This document shows, piece after piece, positions 34,824 to 43,059 of a stretch of DNA of 64,000 nucleotides. Made by a program: the position numbers and the translations under genes. Within the stretch, counting starts at the first letter, position 1. Every line of letters begins with the position of its first letter. This stretch comes from Aliidiomarina soli (GTDB lineage Bacteria > Pseudomonadota > Gammaproteobacteria > Enterobacterales > Alteromonadaceae): contig NZ_PIPO01000004.1 of NCBI RefSeq assembly GCF_003986975.1, forward strand, positions 1 to 64,000. The letters are read 5' to 3'. The notes beneath the pieces were generated by a model. That model was not told the origin of the DNA. It ran no database searches and saw only the letters and a program-made list of their open reading frames with translations.

Positions 34824-35246
34824 TTAAAATAATGCAACCAGTGCGCTGATCAGCAATGCCAGGTTCGCGACCCAGGCCAGCATGAAAAAATAGCTGCGGG
34901 GGCTCGGATTGGTGTTGGTCGCAATTGCATAGTAAAGCACCATATGCAGCACACGGGCGAGCAGCATAATCCAGGTTAGCCAGGCAACCAATACTGGGCT
35001 CACGCCGACCACTATAGCTAATACGCTGGCGCCCAACATGGTACCGAGGTTCTCCAGTGTATTCTGGTGGGTACGCCAGGCGCGAAAGGTGAAGCTATGA
35101 TGGTCGCTGGCCTTTGGAGCAGTGCCTGGAATCGCGCCTTCTTCGCGCGCTTTGCGTCCACTGGCAATAAGCCACTGCACAAACACCATTAATAACAGCA
35201 GGCCAATAGCCAGCAAACTTATGCGATAGTCAGTCAAGTCGATCAT
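34824..35246 (-). CDS. MAPEG family membrane protein
   Basis: The 140-residue product has four membrane helices and the MAPEG pattern RTHQNTLENLGTML followed by ARVLHMVLYYA, the glutathione-binding arginine and asparagine/glutamate region of eicosanoid/glutathione transferase-like membrane proteins. Bacterial members are mostly uncharacterised. A good AAAGGATCTT ribosome site precedes the ATG. Confidence 0.88.
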   Translation of the reverse strand: MIDLTDYRISLLAIGLLLLMVFVQWLIASGRKAREEGAIPGTAPKASDHHSFTFRAWRTHQNTLENLGTMLGASVLAIVVGVSPVLVAWLTWIMLLARVLHMVLYYAIATNTNPSPRSYFFMLAWVANLALLISALVALF

Positions 35247-35392
35247 GAGATAAGATCCTTTTTTGTCGTTCTTAATTTGGATTAGCCTAGCAGCTATAGG
35301 TTAAAACTGGTTACAATTATTTCTGCCTGATCTGTTGGCAGCAATACATACTAAAGTTATCAGGGTCAGGATCGAAAATACGGGAGATTTCT

Positions 35393-36790
35393 ATGTATCC
35401 AAGACGGTATCCAAGACGAAAAACCATTGCGGTCATGGCTGGTCTGGTAGCTGGCTTGCTAAGCCTTATGGGAAGTGCCAACGGCGCTGATATTTCAACT
35501 GCAGTCGAGGCACGTATTGAGGGTGACAGCTCAGGCGGATGTCTGGCTGTGGGACGACTTCAAGTGATAGAGGACGGTGCAGATATCAGGCGCGAGACCG
35601 CTTTCGCCTGTGCCGACAATGACACAAGCAGAGCTGACGCACGCACAGTTTTTGAAATAGGCTCCATCAGTAAAGCAATGCTTGGCGTGTTAGCAGCCGA
35701 TTTAGTGCTGCGAGGGGACCTTGATATTGACCGTCCGGTAGCGGATTACCTGCCTCACGCTGGTCCGCCGGATACCGCTGACACCATACTGGTGCGTCAC
35801 CTGCTAACGCATACCTCCGGGCTGCCGCGGCTACCCGCTTTGCAACCAGCGGACCATGAAGACCCTTATGCGGATTTCACCGATGACGCTTTATGGCGTT
35901 CGTTCGAGAACGCACCACTGGCAAGCGAACCGGGGGAAGCCTACAGTTACTCAAATTTTGCTTACATGATCCTGTCTAAGCTCATTGCGGAGGTGAGCGG
36001 TCAGTCGGTGCAGGATTATTACCAGACACGCTTATTTGAGCCTCTGGCAATGGAGCATTCCGGATTCGGGGTGGAAACCATTGAAGGGCGGTTGGCGAAT
36101 GGCGATGCGGCTAAAAACTGGAATTTCCCGAAGGACATGGAAGCCGTCGGTGGAGTGCGCAGCAGCTTACATGACATGCTTAATTTTGCGCAGTTGCAGC
36201 TCGGCTTAGGACCGTCAGAGTTGGTCGAGGCGGCGCAGCAATCGCATCAGCTGCTGGCCGAAGTCGGGGAGCAGCGTATCGCCTGGGGCTGGATGCTGCA
36301 TGAGCGCAACAATCGTCAGTATATTATGCACGGGGGTGGCACGGGTGGCTTTAATGCGACGCTTATTATTGAACCGGCAGAACAGAAAGCGGTGGTGGTA
36401 CTGGCCAATGCTGCCCTCTATAACACTCAGGATGTGCAATCGCTGGGCCTGCATTTACTGGACGACTCTGTCGAACCTGGTCTGGCGCACCGTGTAGCCG
36501 CTCGGCCCGAGGCAATAAGCCTGGAAGATTATGAGGGAGATTATCCATTGGTGCCCGGCTTTAATGTGCGCATTTTTGCTGAGGATAACCAGCTGTACTT
36601 GCAGGTAAGCGGGCAGCCTTCGGCACCTCTCAACTATCAGAGCGAGGATGTTTTTGAAAATCTTCAGTACGGCGTCGAAATCGAGTTTGAACGTGACGAA
36701 ACAGGGCAAGTTAGCGGGCTGGAACTCCGGCAATACGGGCAGACGTTGAGCGGACCACGGGACGTCGCGGATGGCAATGCTAATCCGTAG
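35393..36790 (+). CDS. Serine hydrolase, class C beta-lactamase/esterase family
   Basis: The 465-residue exported product has a signal peptide (about residues 10-31) and a penicillin-binding-protein-like fold. Catalytic motifs are SISK (Ser91, Lys94), YSN (Tyr186-Asn188) and HGGGTGG in place of KTG, which points to a D-aminopeptidase, esterase or peptidase rather than a true AmpC. A C-terminal beta domain follows (about 370-465). The N-terminus has a tandem YPRRYPRR made by a 12-base direct repeat. Its last 11 bases overlap the converging methyltransferase gene. Confidence 0.88.
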   Translation: MYPRRYPRRKTIAVMAGLVAGLLSLMGSANGADISTAVEARIEGDSSGGCLAVGRLQVIEDGADIRRETAFACADNDTSRADARTVFEIGSISKAMLGVLAADLVLRGDLDIDRPVADYLPHAGPPDTADTILVRHLLTHTSGLPRLPALQPADHEDPYADFTDDALWRSFENAPLASEPGEAYSYSNFAYMILSKLIAEVSGQSVQDYYQTRLFEPLAMEHSGFGVETIEGRLANGDAAKNWNFPKDMEAVGGVRSSLHDMLNFAQLQLGLGPSELVEAAQQSHQLLAEVGEQRIAWGWMLHERNNRQYIMHGGGTGGFNATLIIEPAEQKAVVVLANAALYNTQDVQSLGLHLLDDSVEPGLAHRVAARPEAISLEDYEGDYPLVPGFNVRIFAEDNQLYLQVSGQPSAPLNYQSEDVFENLQYGVEIEFERDETGQVSGLELRQYGQTLSGPRDVADGNANP

Positions 36791-37448
36791 CTTTTTGCCA
36801 CAGCACGGTATCGCGACCTCGCTCTAACTCTTGCAGCGGCCAGTGTTGACTGATGTAGTCCATGCTTTTATCACTGAACAGGCTGATATGGGTCGGATCG
36901 TGAATATAGCGCCAGCTAGCGAACTCAGCTTTGCTAATAGCACGCTGGGTCATGACCATCAGTAAGCCGCCAGGCTTAAGGCACTGACAGAGGGTATCGA
37001 GAACCTGAGCTGGCTGGCTCAGGTGTTCAAACACTTCGGTGGCCGTAATGAAGTCGTACGTTTGTTGCAGGCGGGCAGGTTCATTGGCGTAGTAAATGTC
37101 GTAATTGGCACAGCTAAAACCAGCCTCTGCGAACATCAGGGAAAGGGTCGGGCCGGGGCCACTGCCAAAGTCCAGCCCGCTTGCTCCCGGTTGCAGCCGT
37201 GTTACCACAGGTTCAAGCGCTCGGCTCAAAAAACGCCGGTAACCTGGATCCTGTGGGTTGTTCTTGTGCAGTTCATAGATTGCTTGCTCGTCGCTGGCGC
37301 CCGGCTGCTGCTCAGCTGGCACCTGTACCAGACCACATTCAAGGCAGGCAAAGTAGTCACGATTTACAATCGCGCCATGCTGACCCTGATACCAGTGTTC
37401 GAAATCTGTTGAGGCGCATAAGACACAGGGTGTCGACAGAGTTTTCAT
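36780..37448 (-). CDS. Zinc-ribbon class I SAM-dependent methyltransferase
   Basis: The 222-residue product begins with a four-cysteine zinc ribbon (Cys8, Cys11, Cys35, Cys38) and continues with a Methyltransf_23-type SAM domain: motif I LDFGSGPGP (about 96-104), then FITATEVFEHLSQPAQVLDTL and LKPGGLLMVMTQR. The substrate is unknown. Its final 11 bases run into the end of the converging serine hydrolase gene, leaving no room for a terminator between them. Confidence 0.87.
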   Translation of the reverse strand: MKTLSTPCVLCASTDFEHWYQGQHGAIVNRDYFACLECGLVQVPAEQQPGASDEQAIYELHKNNPQDPGYRRFLSRALEPVVTRLQPGASGLDFGSGPGPTLSLMFAEAGFSCANYDIYYANEPARLQQTYDFITATEVFEHLSQPAQVLDTLCQCLKPGGLLMVMTQRAISKAEFASWRYIHDPTHISLFSDKSMDYISQHWPLQELERGRDTVLWQKATD

Positions 37449-37505
37449 GGGTGGCAGGTGTACGTAAAGTAACTGGAGGCGCTACTTTAGCGCAGCAAGA
37501 GGAAT

Positions 37506-37528
37506 TAAAAAAGGGCCCGCAGGCCCTT
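37506..37528 (-). terminator. Terminator of the lipoprotein/TonB receptor operon
   Basis: Read on the minus strand, an AAGGGCC/GGCCCTT hairpin with a four-base loop is followed by about six T residues. It lies 22 bases after the stop of the TonB receptor gene. Confidence 0.88.
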
Positions 37529-37549
37529 AGTAGTTAGGCTTAATCTGAC

Positions 37550-40222
37550 TTAGAAACGGTAGGTCAGGCTGGCACTGACACTAGTTCCAGGGTCGCGCCC
37601 TTGCAGAATTTCCCCTTGTTGGAGAATTTCAGTGCGTTCCCCGAGCAGGTTCTTGGCCGCCAGTTTCAACGACAGTCCCTCTACCGGATAGTAGCTGTAT
37701 GTGGCATCGACAGAGTGGAACGGTTGCTCATAGGCATCGTCTTTGCCATTCACGCCGGCAAAGTTAATCCGTTCGCCAAATACGTTGTAGCTAAGCGTTG
37801 CCGAGTGGCGTTCATTGTTGGAGTCGAAGCCGAGCTGCGCATTGACTACATACTCTGAGTGCCCGCTCATGCGACGTTCCAGGTTAGTGATATTGGACGC
37901 GCCAAACCGCTGGATACGAATATCTGAGTCGCTCAGAGTCAGGTTACCGGCAACAAAGAACTGATCCAGCCAGCCCGGAGAGGTTGACCATAGCCCACCT
38001 AAACGGCGCACAAACTCGGTTTCAACACCATAAATGCTGCCTTCTTCCGCATTACGGAACGAGACCAGTAAGTTACCGTCCGAGCCCATGATTTCAATGC
38101 TTTCAATCGGCGCGTCAATGTCCTTATAGAAGGCGCCAACACTGAGGCTGTTGCCGGAGGGTAAGTACCACTCCCAGCGCACGTCAGCATTAAGCAGCTT
38201 TGAGCTTTCCAGATCCTGAAAGCCGATCACGTTGAAGTCAGTTATTGGGTCGACGTAGAGCACCGGCGTGACCTCACGTAAATCCGGACGCACTACCGAC
38301 TGACTGAGACCAAAACGTACCTGCATATCCGGGTGGAACAACCAGGTCAGTGCAGCGCTGGGGTACCAGTCTTCATCCAGCAACGGATATTCTGCAGGGT
38401 CACCCTGAATCTCACCCGTGGATGGGCTTAATGGTAACGCCAATTGGCGGAAGTCTTCGTAGCGAGCACCCAGTGTAAAGCGCCAGGTGTCATTCAGCAT
38501 CGAGTCGAGGCCGAGATAAAACGCATCCAGTTGCTGAGCGGCCACATAGTCGTCCGCCTGGGCGGTAACATCTGAGATAGCGAAATTCTTCGACGGGTCG
38601 AGAATATTGGCATCGGAAAATATCTCCGAAAAGCGCTGCTGCAGCTCAACATTATCGAAGCCACGGCTGTCCAGCTTGAAGCGGTCGACTTCTGAGTTCC
38701 GTGAGCGTTGGAAGTACATATAACCGCCCTGCAGTTCCAGCTCCCAACTTGCCAGACTCACTGGTAGCTTGAAGTCGATGCTGCCGTTCTCGGTCCGATC
38801 TTTCATATCGCCAAAGATATACTGCACCGCATTGTCGCTGCGGCGCAGGGTGGCGGTTTGACTACCGTCATCCTGAGTCGAGCGAATGTAGCGGTACTCA
38901 ACTTCGCCCGGTGCGTAGCGGCGGGCGCGGGCATCTGTCCATTGCCACTGCATATTGAGGTCACTGAGGAAATCAAAATGATGGTCGCCGCGAAACTGGT
39001 TAGCAGTTAATGTGCGTTCTTCATAACGGGCCGAGTAGTCCATGTTTTCACGGTTCGGTTCGTTGATGGTTTCGATGGTATCGCCAACTTTCAGTTTTAC
39101 TTCATCGCTCGTATCAAGCAGGTAAATGGTGCTGCTTTCGAGCGTATGCATGTTGTCATAATTCAGCCCGAAGTTAACAATCGAGGACACCTGTGTGCTG
39201 TATTCGGTGCCTGAAATGTCGTCGTAGCGAACCAGTGGAGTCAGTTCACTGCCACTGGTGATTGAGTAATAACGTTCCTGTTCGTCGATATTGCGGCTGG
39301 AGCGATCATAGGCAAATGAGCCAATAGCACCAAAGGTCAGTTTGTCAGTTAACTGCAGACTGTCGCCGTAGGTCAGGCTGGCGTCCATGTCTGGACCAAT
39401 TGAGGTACGCTCAATGTCCATATCCCGGTTTAGCGCGACACCCAGTTCACGGTTGATGGTTTCGGCTCGCGCCAGGTTTTCGGCGTTAATACCACCAAGT
39501 TGGCGGGCAATTGGAATGGTTTCCAGCGAGCCATACAAATCCAGCGCCTGCTGAATGTCGGTTGGTAAACCGCGGGTGCCGTCATCACGGCCGCGCCAGT
39601 CATCGTCTCCGCCGGCGTATTCGAGCCCGTCGTCGGAGTTCAGACTGTTGTAGCCGGTACCCAGCGACAGTTCGAACACACGCTCACGAGGCAGGCTTAG
39701 GGTACGGATGTTTACGCCACCACCACCAAATGAAGCTGGTTGATCAACCGAGAAGGTTTTCTGCACCATCAGGCTTTCGATGATAGCAGTCGGAAACATA
39801 TCCAGCGGTACCACGTTGCGGGTCGGGTCAGGGCTGGGCACCATAGCGCCGTTGAGTAAGGTACTGGAATAACGCTCGCCGAGACCACGGACGTAGATAA
39901 ATTTATTATCAATCAGGGTCAGGCCAGTGATTCGTTTCAGTGCCGCGGCAACATCCGAGTCGCCAATACGGCTGATCATTTCTGCATCCAAAATTTCGGT
40001 AACCTGCGATTGCTCACGGCGTTCAGCCGCGGTGATCGCCGCCGAACTCATTAATCGGCCGGTTACCTGAATACGCTCAATGCTAGGTGCCACATTACTG
40101 TCGGCTGCTTCTGCGCTCTCTGCACTCTCAGCCCAAGCGGGCTGAGAGATACAAGAGACAGAGGCGAGCGCGAGCAGGATGGCCTTGGCCAGCGGGCGTA
40201 AGGTCATGTTTGAACAGCTCAT
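37550..40222 (-). CDS. TonB-dependent receptor
   Basis: The 890-residue outer-membrane receptor has a signal peptide (to about residue 31, AWAE), the TonB-box-like string IERIQVTGR, a plug with ITGLTLIDNKFIYVRGLGERYSS and LDMFPTAIIESLMVQKTFS, and a beta-barrel ending in VSASLTYRF. RGLGERYSST is typical of a subgroup often paired with secreted lipoproteins. It starts 14 bases after the duplicated lipoprotein gene, with GAGAGG before the ATG, so the two form an operon. The ligand is unknown; the upstream Pho-like array suggests a phosphorus compound, which is inference. Confidence 0.92.
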   Translation of the reverse strand: MSCSNMTLRPLAKAILLALASVSCISQPAWAESAESAEAADSNVAPSIERIQVTGRLMSSAAITAAERREQSQVTEILDAEMISRIGDSDVAAALKRITGLTLIDNKFIYVRGLGERYSSTLLNGAMVPSPDPTRNVVPLDMFPTAIIESLMVQKTFSVDQPASFGGGGVNIRTLSLPRERVFELSLGTGYNSLNSDDGLEYAGGDDDWRGRDDGTRGLPTDIQQALDLYGSLETIPIARQLGGINAENLARAETINRELGVALNRDMDIERTSIGPDMDASLTYGDSLQLTDKLTFGAIGSFAYDRSSRNIDEQERYYSITSGSELTPLVRYDDISGTEYSTQVSSIVNFGLNYDNMHTLESSTIYLLDTSDEVKLKVGDTIETINEPNRENMDYSARYEERTLTANQFRGDHHFDFLSDLNMQWQWTDARARRYAPGEVEYRYIRSTQDDGSQTATLRRSDNAVQYIFGDMKDRTENGSIDFKLPVSLASWELELQGGYMYFQRSRNSEVDRFKLDSRGFDNVELQQRFSEIFSDANILDPSKNFAISDVTAQADDYVAAQQLDAFYLGLDSMLNDTWRFTLGARYEDFRQLALPLSPSTGEIQGDPAEYPLLDEDWYPSAALTWLFHPDMQVRFGLSQSVVRPDLREVTPVLYVDPITDFNVIGFQDLESSKLLNADVRWEWYLPSGNSLSVGAFYKDIDAPIESIEIMGSDGNLLVSFRNAEEGSIYGVETEFVRRLGGLWSTSPGWLDQFFVAGNLTLSDSDIRIQRFGASNITNLERRMSGHSEYVVNAQLGFDSNNERHSATLSYNVFGERINFAGVNGKDDAYEQPFHSVDATYSYYPVEGLSLKLAAKNLLGERTEILQQGEILQGRDPGTSVSASLTYRF

Positions 40223-40236
40223 CGCAGCCTCTCTTC

Positions 40237-42930
40237 TTAGTTAGCTTGCAAACCAATCGTCCAGCCCTGAGTCCAGTCATAGTCAGCAGACGCTGCACCG
40301 ATGAACGGAACATTGAGGAAGAACTCATCACCGCTATAGTCTTTGCTTGGGTTGGTGCTAATGGTCAGGTAACCGTTGAGCACATCGTCGATACCAGCCT
40401 CGACCGCATTACCATCCTGCGCTAAGAACCACTGTTCGGTTGTTTGCGTAGCACTGACATCGCCAAGGAAAGGTTCGGCACAGGCAATCACCGAGTGAGT
40501 CATCTCAGTAGTGAAGTCAGCGGCAAGGTCCTCTGACTCCTGAGAGTTGAATTCCAGGCATTCACCCATTCCGTTCGGGCCGGTTACCAGCATGTTGTGA
40601 AGTTTACCGGTGGTACCTGCACGCAACAGAATGCCCTCAGAGTCTTTATCCGCTGAGGTGTAGTCATTTCCGATAATAGTCATGTTGGCAATGACAGGGT
40701 TGGAAATAGGTGTCGCTGTAAAGTCACCAGACTGGTTGTCTGCTTCGATACCGCGGTTGGCTTCGCCGTTATGAACCGCAAGCATGAACTGTAAACGACC
40801 TGTCCAGCCATCGGCCCAATCCAGTGAATCGTCACCGGCACCCGTGGTAACCACATAACGCGCATCCACTGTGCCACCGAAGAACTCAATGCCATCGTCG
40901 AGGTTTTCATGTACCTGAATAAAGGCTACCCGGGTTTGATCGCCAATGCCTGCGAACGTGATACCGTTTAACTCGTTGTCAGGTAATACTTCGTAACCCG
41001 CGTACTGAACCCGGACAAACTTCAGTTTGCCAGAATCGTCGTTGGCGTCGGCACCACCATATGGACCAGCATCACCTTCTGCTTCGATGTCACAGCTGGC
41101 AAGGTCGGCCTGGTCGCATTTATTGCTTGGCGCGTTACCCAGTAACACCACACCGCCCCACTGACCTTTGCCTGTGTTGGCATCAATTACATCCTGTAGC
41201 GAGGTCATAGTGATAGGCGCGTTTGGACGCCCTTCTGCGATAATTTTAGAACCGCGCGCGATAACCAGGAAATCAGCACCGTTTTCACCGTAAAGGCGCA
41301 CACCCGGGTCGATAAACAAAGTCGCTGAATCGGCGTTGTCGTTACCGATACGGACCAGGCCATCAAGTTGGTAGTCAGCGCCAACTGGCAAATGCAGGTT
41401 CTCGGTGTACGTGCCACTTAGTTCGCAGGTCAGCTTGTCAGTCAGCGATTCAACCTGTGTCGTTCCGGCCGGGCAACTAATGGCCGATGCGTCGTTGTGT
41501 AACGCGTAGGTCCAGTCCAGTGTCCAGTCGTTCTCGCCGTCAAAGGCACCGATGTAGTCCACGTCGTCAAACCAGGTATCTACCTCGTTGGCAACGTTCA
41601 GTCCGGCACCCAGTGCAGGTGAAACTGCTGACGGGAAGTAGCCACCTAACAACGGGTCGGCGGTTGAGTTACCAGGCTGCGCCAGGAACCAGGTTTCAGC
41701 GTCAAAAATGACGGTGTCGGTCTCATCAACGCTGTCTTTGAATGGTTCGCTGCAGTGAATAATAGAATGCTCAAAACGTAAGTCACCGCTGTCGGCGTTG
41801 TCGACCGTTTCCTGATCATTCAGCTCAAAGCATTCACCCATGCCCGGCTCACCGGTCACAATGAAGTTATAAAGCTCAGCACTGGTGCCGCGGCGCAATA
41901 AAATACCTTCACCATCATCGTCACCATCCCACTCATTGCCGATAATCGTCATGTTGGAAATAATCGGGCGGCTGCGCGGGGTTGCGCTGAAATTGCTTGA
42001 ACTGTTATCGGCCTCGATGCCCCGGTTGGCTTTGCCATTGACTGTATTGTGTTGCACCAGAACGTGCTGCATACGGCCATTCCAGCCAGCATCCCAGTCC
42101 AGCGAGTCATCACCATTGCCGGTCAGAACTACATATTTGGCGTCCGCAGTACCGCCGAAAAACTCGATGCCATCGTCGAGGTTATTGTGCACCTGAATGT
42201 ATTCAATGGTGGTGCCTTTGCCGACGCCGCCGAAGGTAATACCATTCAGTTCATTGTCAGGCAGGACTTCGTAGCCTGCGTAACGTACCTGCAGGTAGCG
42301 CAACGTTCCGCTATTGTCATTTACATCGGAGCCACCGTAAGGACCCGCATCACCCTCTGCTTCAATAGCACAGTCATCCAGGTTGTCCTGATCACATCCG
42401 TTGACAGGGGCCTGACCAAGTAACACTAAACCGCCCCATTGCCCGATTGAAGTGGCATCGGTTAGTCCGAGCAGGTTCTGCAGCGAGGTCATCACGATAG
42501 GCTCGTTGCGGGTACCTTCGGCTTCAAGTTGAGAGCCGCGGCGCACGACCATGAAGTCGGCACCACTTTTACCGAACAGCGTGGTGCCGCGTTCGATGGT
42601 CAGTACTGTGTTGTCAGCTTTGTCGTTGCCCACTGCTACTCGGCCGTCTAAGGCCCACAGCACGTCGTTGGTTAACGTCCGGTCGGTGGTGAAAGTACCA
42701 CTGATTTCACAAACAGTTGCATTCATGCCATCCACTGGATCGCCGGTTACTGCCCACTCCGGGCAATCAGCACCGGTAGGAGGTGGAGTACCACCGCCGC
42801 CACCGGGAGGAGGTGTATTACCGCCGTCGCCGCCACTGCCACTGTTAATGTTGATATCACCGCCACAGGCAGCCAGCGTTAATGCGGCTGTGACCAGACT
42901 CAGCCGGAATAATTGTTTTAGTTGGAACAT
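40237..42930 (-). CDS. Internally duplicated beta-helix-like surface lipoprotein, TonB receptor partner
   Basis: The 897-residue product has a lipoprotein signal with lipobox LAAC (Cys22), a Gly/Pro linker (about 28-53) and two homologous halves (about 56-475 and 486-897). Both halves contain EAEGDAGPYGG, YAGYEVLPDNELNGITF, LDDGIEFFGGT, GDDSLDW, ANRGIEADN and NMTIIGN in the same order; the many short strands with Asn/Gly/Asp turns suggest a right-handed parallel beta-helix. No catalytic motif is recognised. The gene precedes a TonB receptor gene by 14 bases, so it may capture or process the receptor's ligand at the surface. GGAG precedes the ATG. Confidence 0.85.
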   Translation of the reverse strand: MFQLKQLFRLSLVTAALTLAACGGDININSGSGGDGGNTPPPGGGGGTPPPTGADCPEWAVTGDPVDGMNATVCEISGTFTTDRTLTNDVLWALDGRVAVGNDKADNTVLTIERGTTLFGKSGADFMVVRRGSQLEAEGTRNEPIVMTSLQNLLGLTDATSIGQWGGLVLLGQAPVNGCDQDNLDDCAIEAEGDAGPYGGSDVNDNSGTLRYLQVRYAGYEVLPDNELNGITFGGVGKGTTIEYIQVHNNLDDGIEFFGGTADAKYVVLTGNGDDSLDWDAGWNGRMQHVLVQHNTVNGKANRGIEADNSSSNFSATPRSRPIISNMTIIGNEWDGDDDGEGILLRRGTSAELYNFIVTGEPGMGECFELNDQETVDNADSGDLRFEHSIIHCSEPFKDSVDETDTVIFDAETWFLAQPGNSTADPLLGGYFPSAVSPALGAGLNVANEVDTWFDDVDYIGAFDGENDWTLDWTYALHNDASAISCPAGTTQVESLTDKLTCELSGTYTENLHLPVGADYQLDGLVRIGNDNADSATLFIDPGVRLYGENGADFLVIARGSKIIAEGRPNAPITMTSLQDVIDANTGKGQWGGVVLLGNAPSNKCDQADLASCDIEAEGDAGPYGGADANDDSGKLKFVRVQYAGYEVLPDNELNGITFAGIGDQTRVAFIQVHENLDDGIEFFGGTVDARYVVTTGAGDDSLDWADGWTGRLQFMLAVHNGEANRGIEADNQSGDFTATPISNPVIANMTIIGNDYTSADKDSEGILLRAGTTGKLHNMLVTGPNGMGECLEFNSQESEDLAADFTTEMTHSVIACAEPFLGDVSATQTTEQWFLAQDGNAVEAGIDDVLNGYLTISTNPSKDYSGDEFFLNVPFIGAASADYDWTQGWTIGLQAN

Positions 42931-42987
42931 AGAGTTGTCTCCGCAGAGGGTTGTGAGAGAAAAGCGCGATTAGTCTGCTCCCTCTGC

Positions 42988-43048
42988 GTGACATTATGGT
43001 TATTAAACGATGACAGCTGGGTGTCATCTTGGTTTCATTTCAATGACA
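42988..43048 (-). promoter_or_regulatory. Six-unit, 11-bp-period TGTCA repeat array (putative tandem PhoB boxes)
   Basis: Read on the minus strand, hexamers at exact 11-base steps are TGTCAT, TGAAAC, TGACAC, TGTCAT, AATAAC and TGTCAC (plus-strand starts 43043, 43032, 43021, 43010, 42999, 42988). A Pho box is a direct repeat of CTGTCAT with a four-base spacer, thus an 11-base period, in the direction of transcription, as here. The array lies 58 bases before the lipoprotein ATG. Unit five is poor and the spacers are not all AT-rich. PhoB binding is inferred. Confidence 0.6.
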
Positions 43049-43059
43049 TAGCTGTATAG

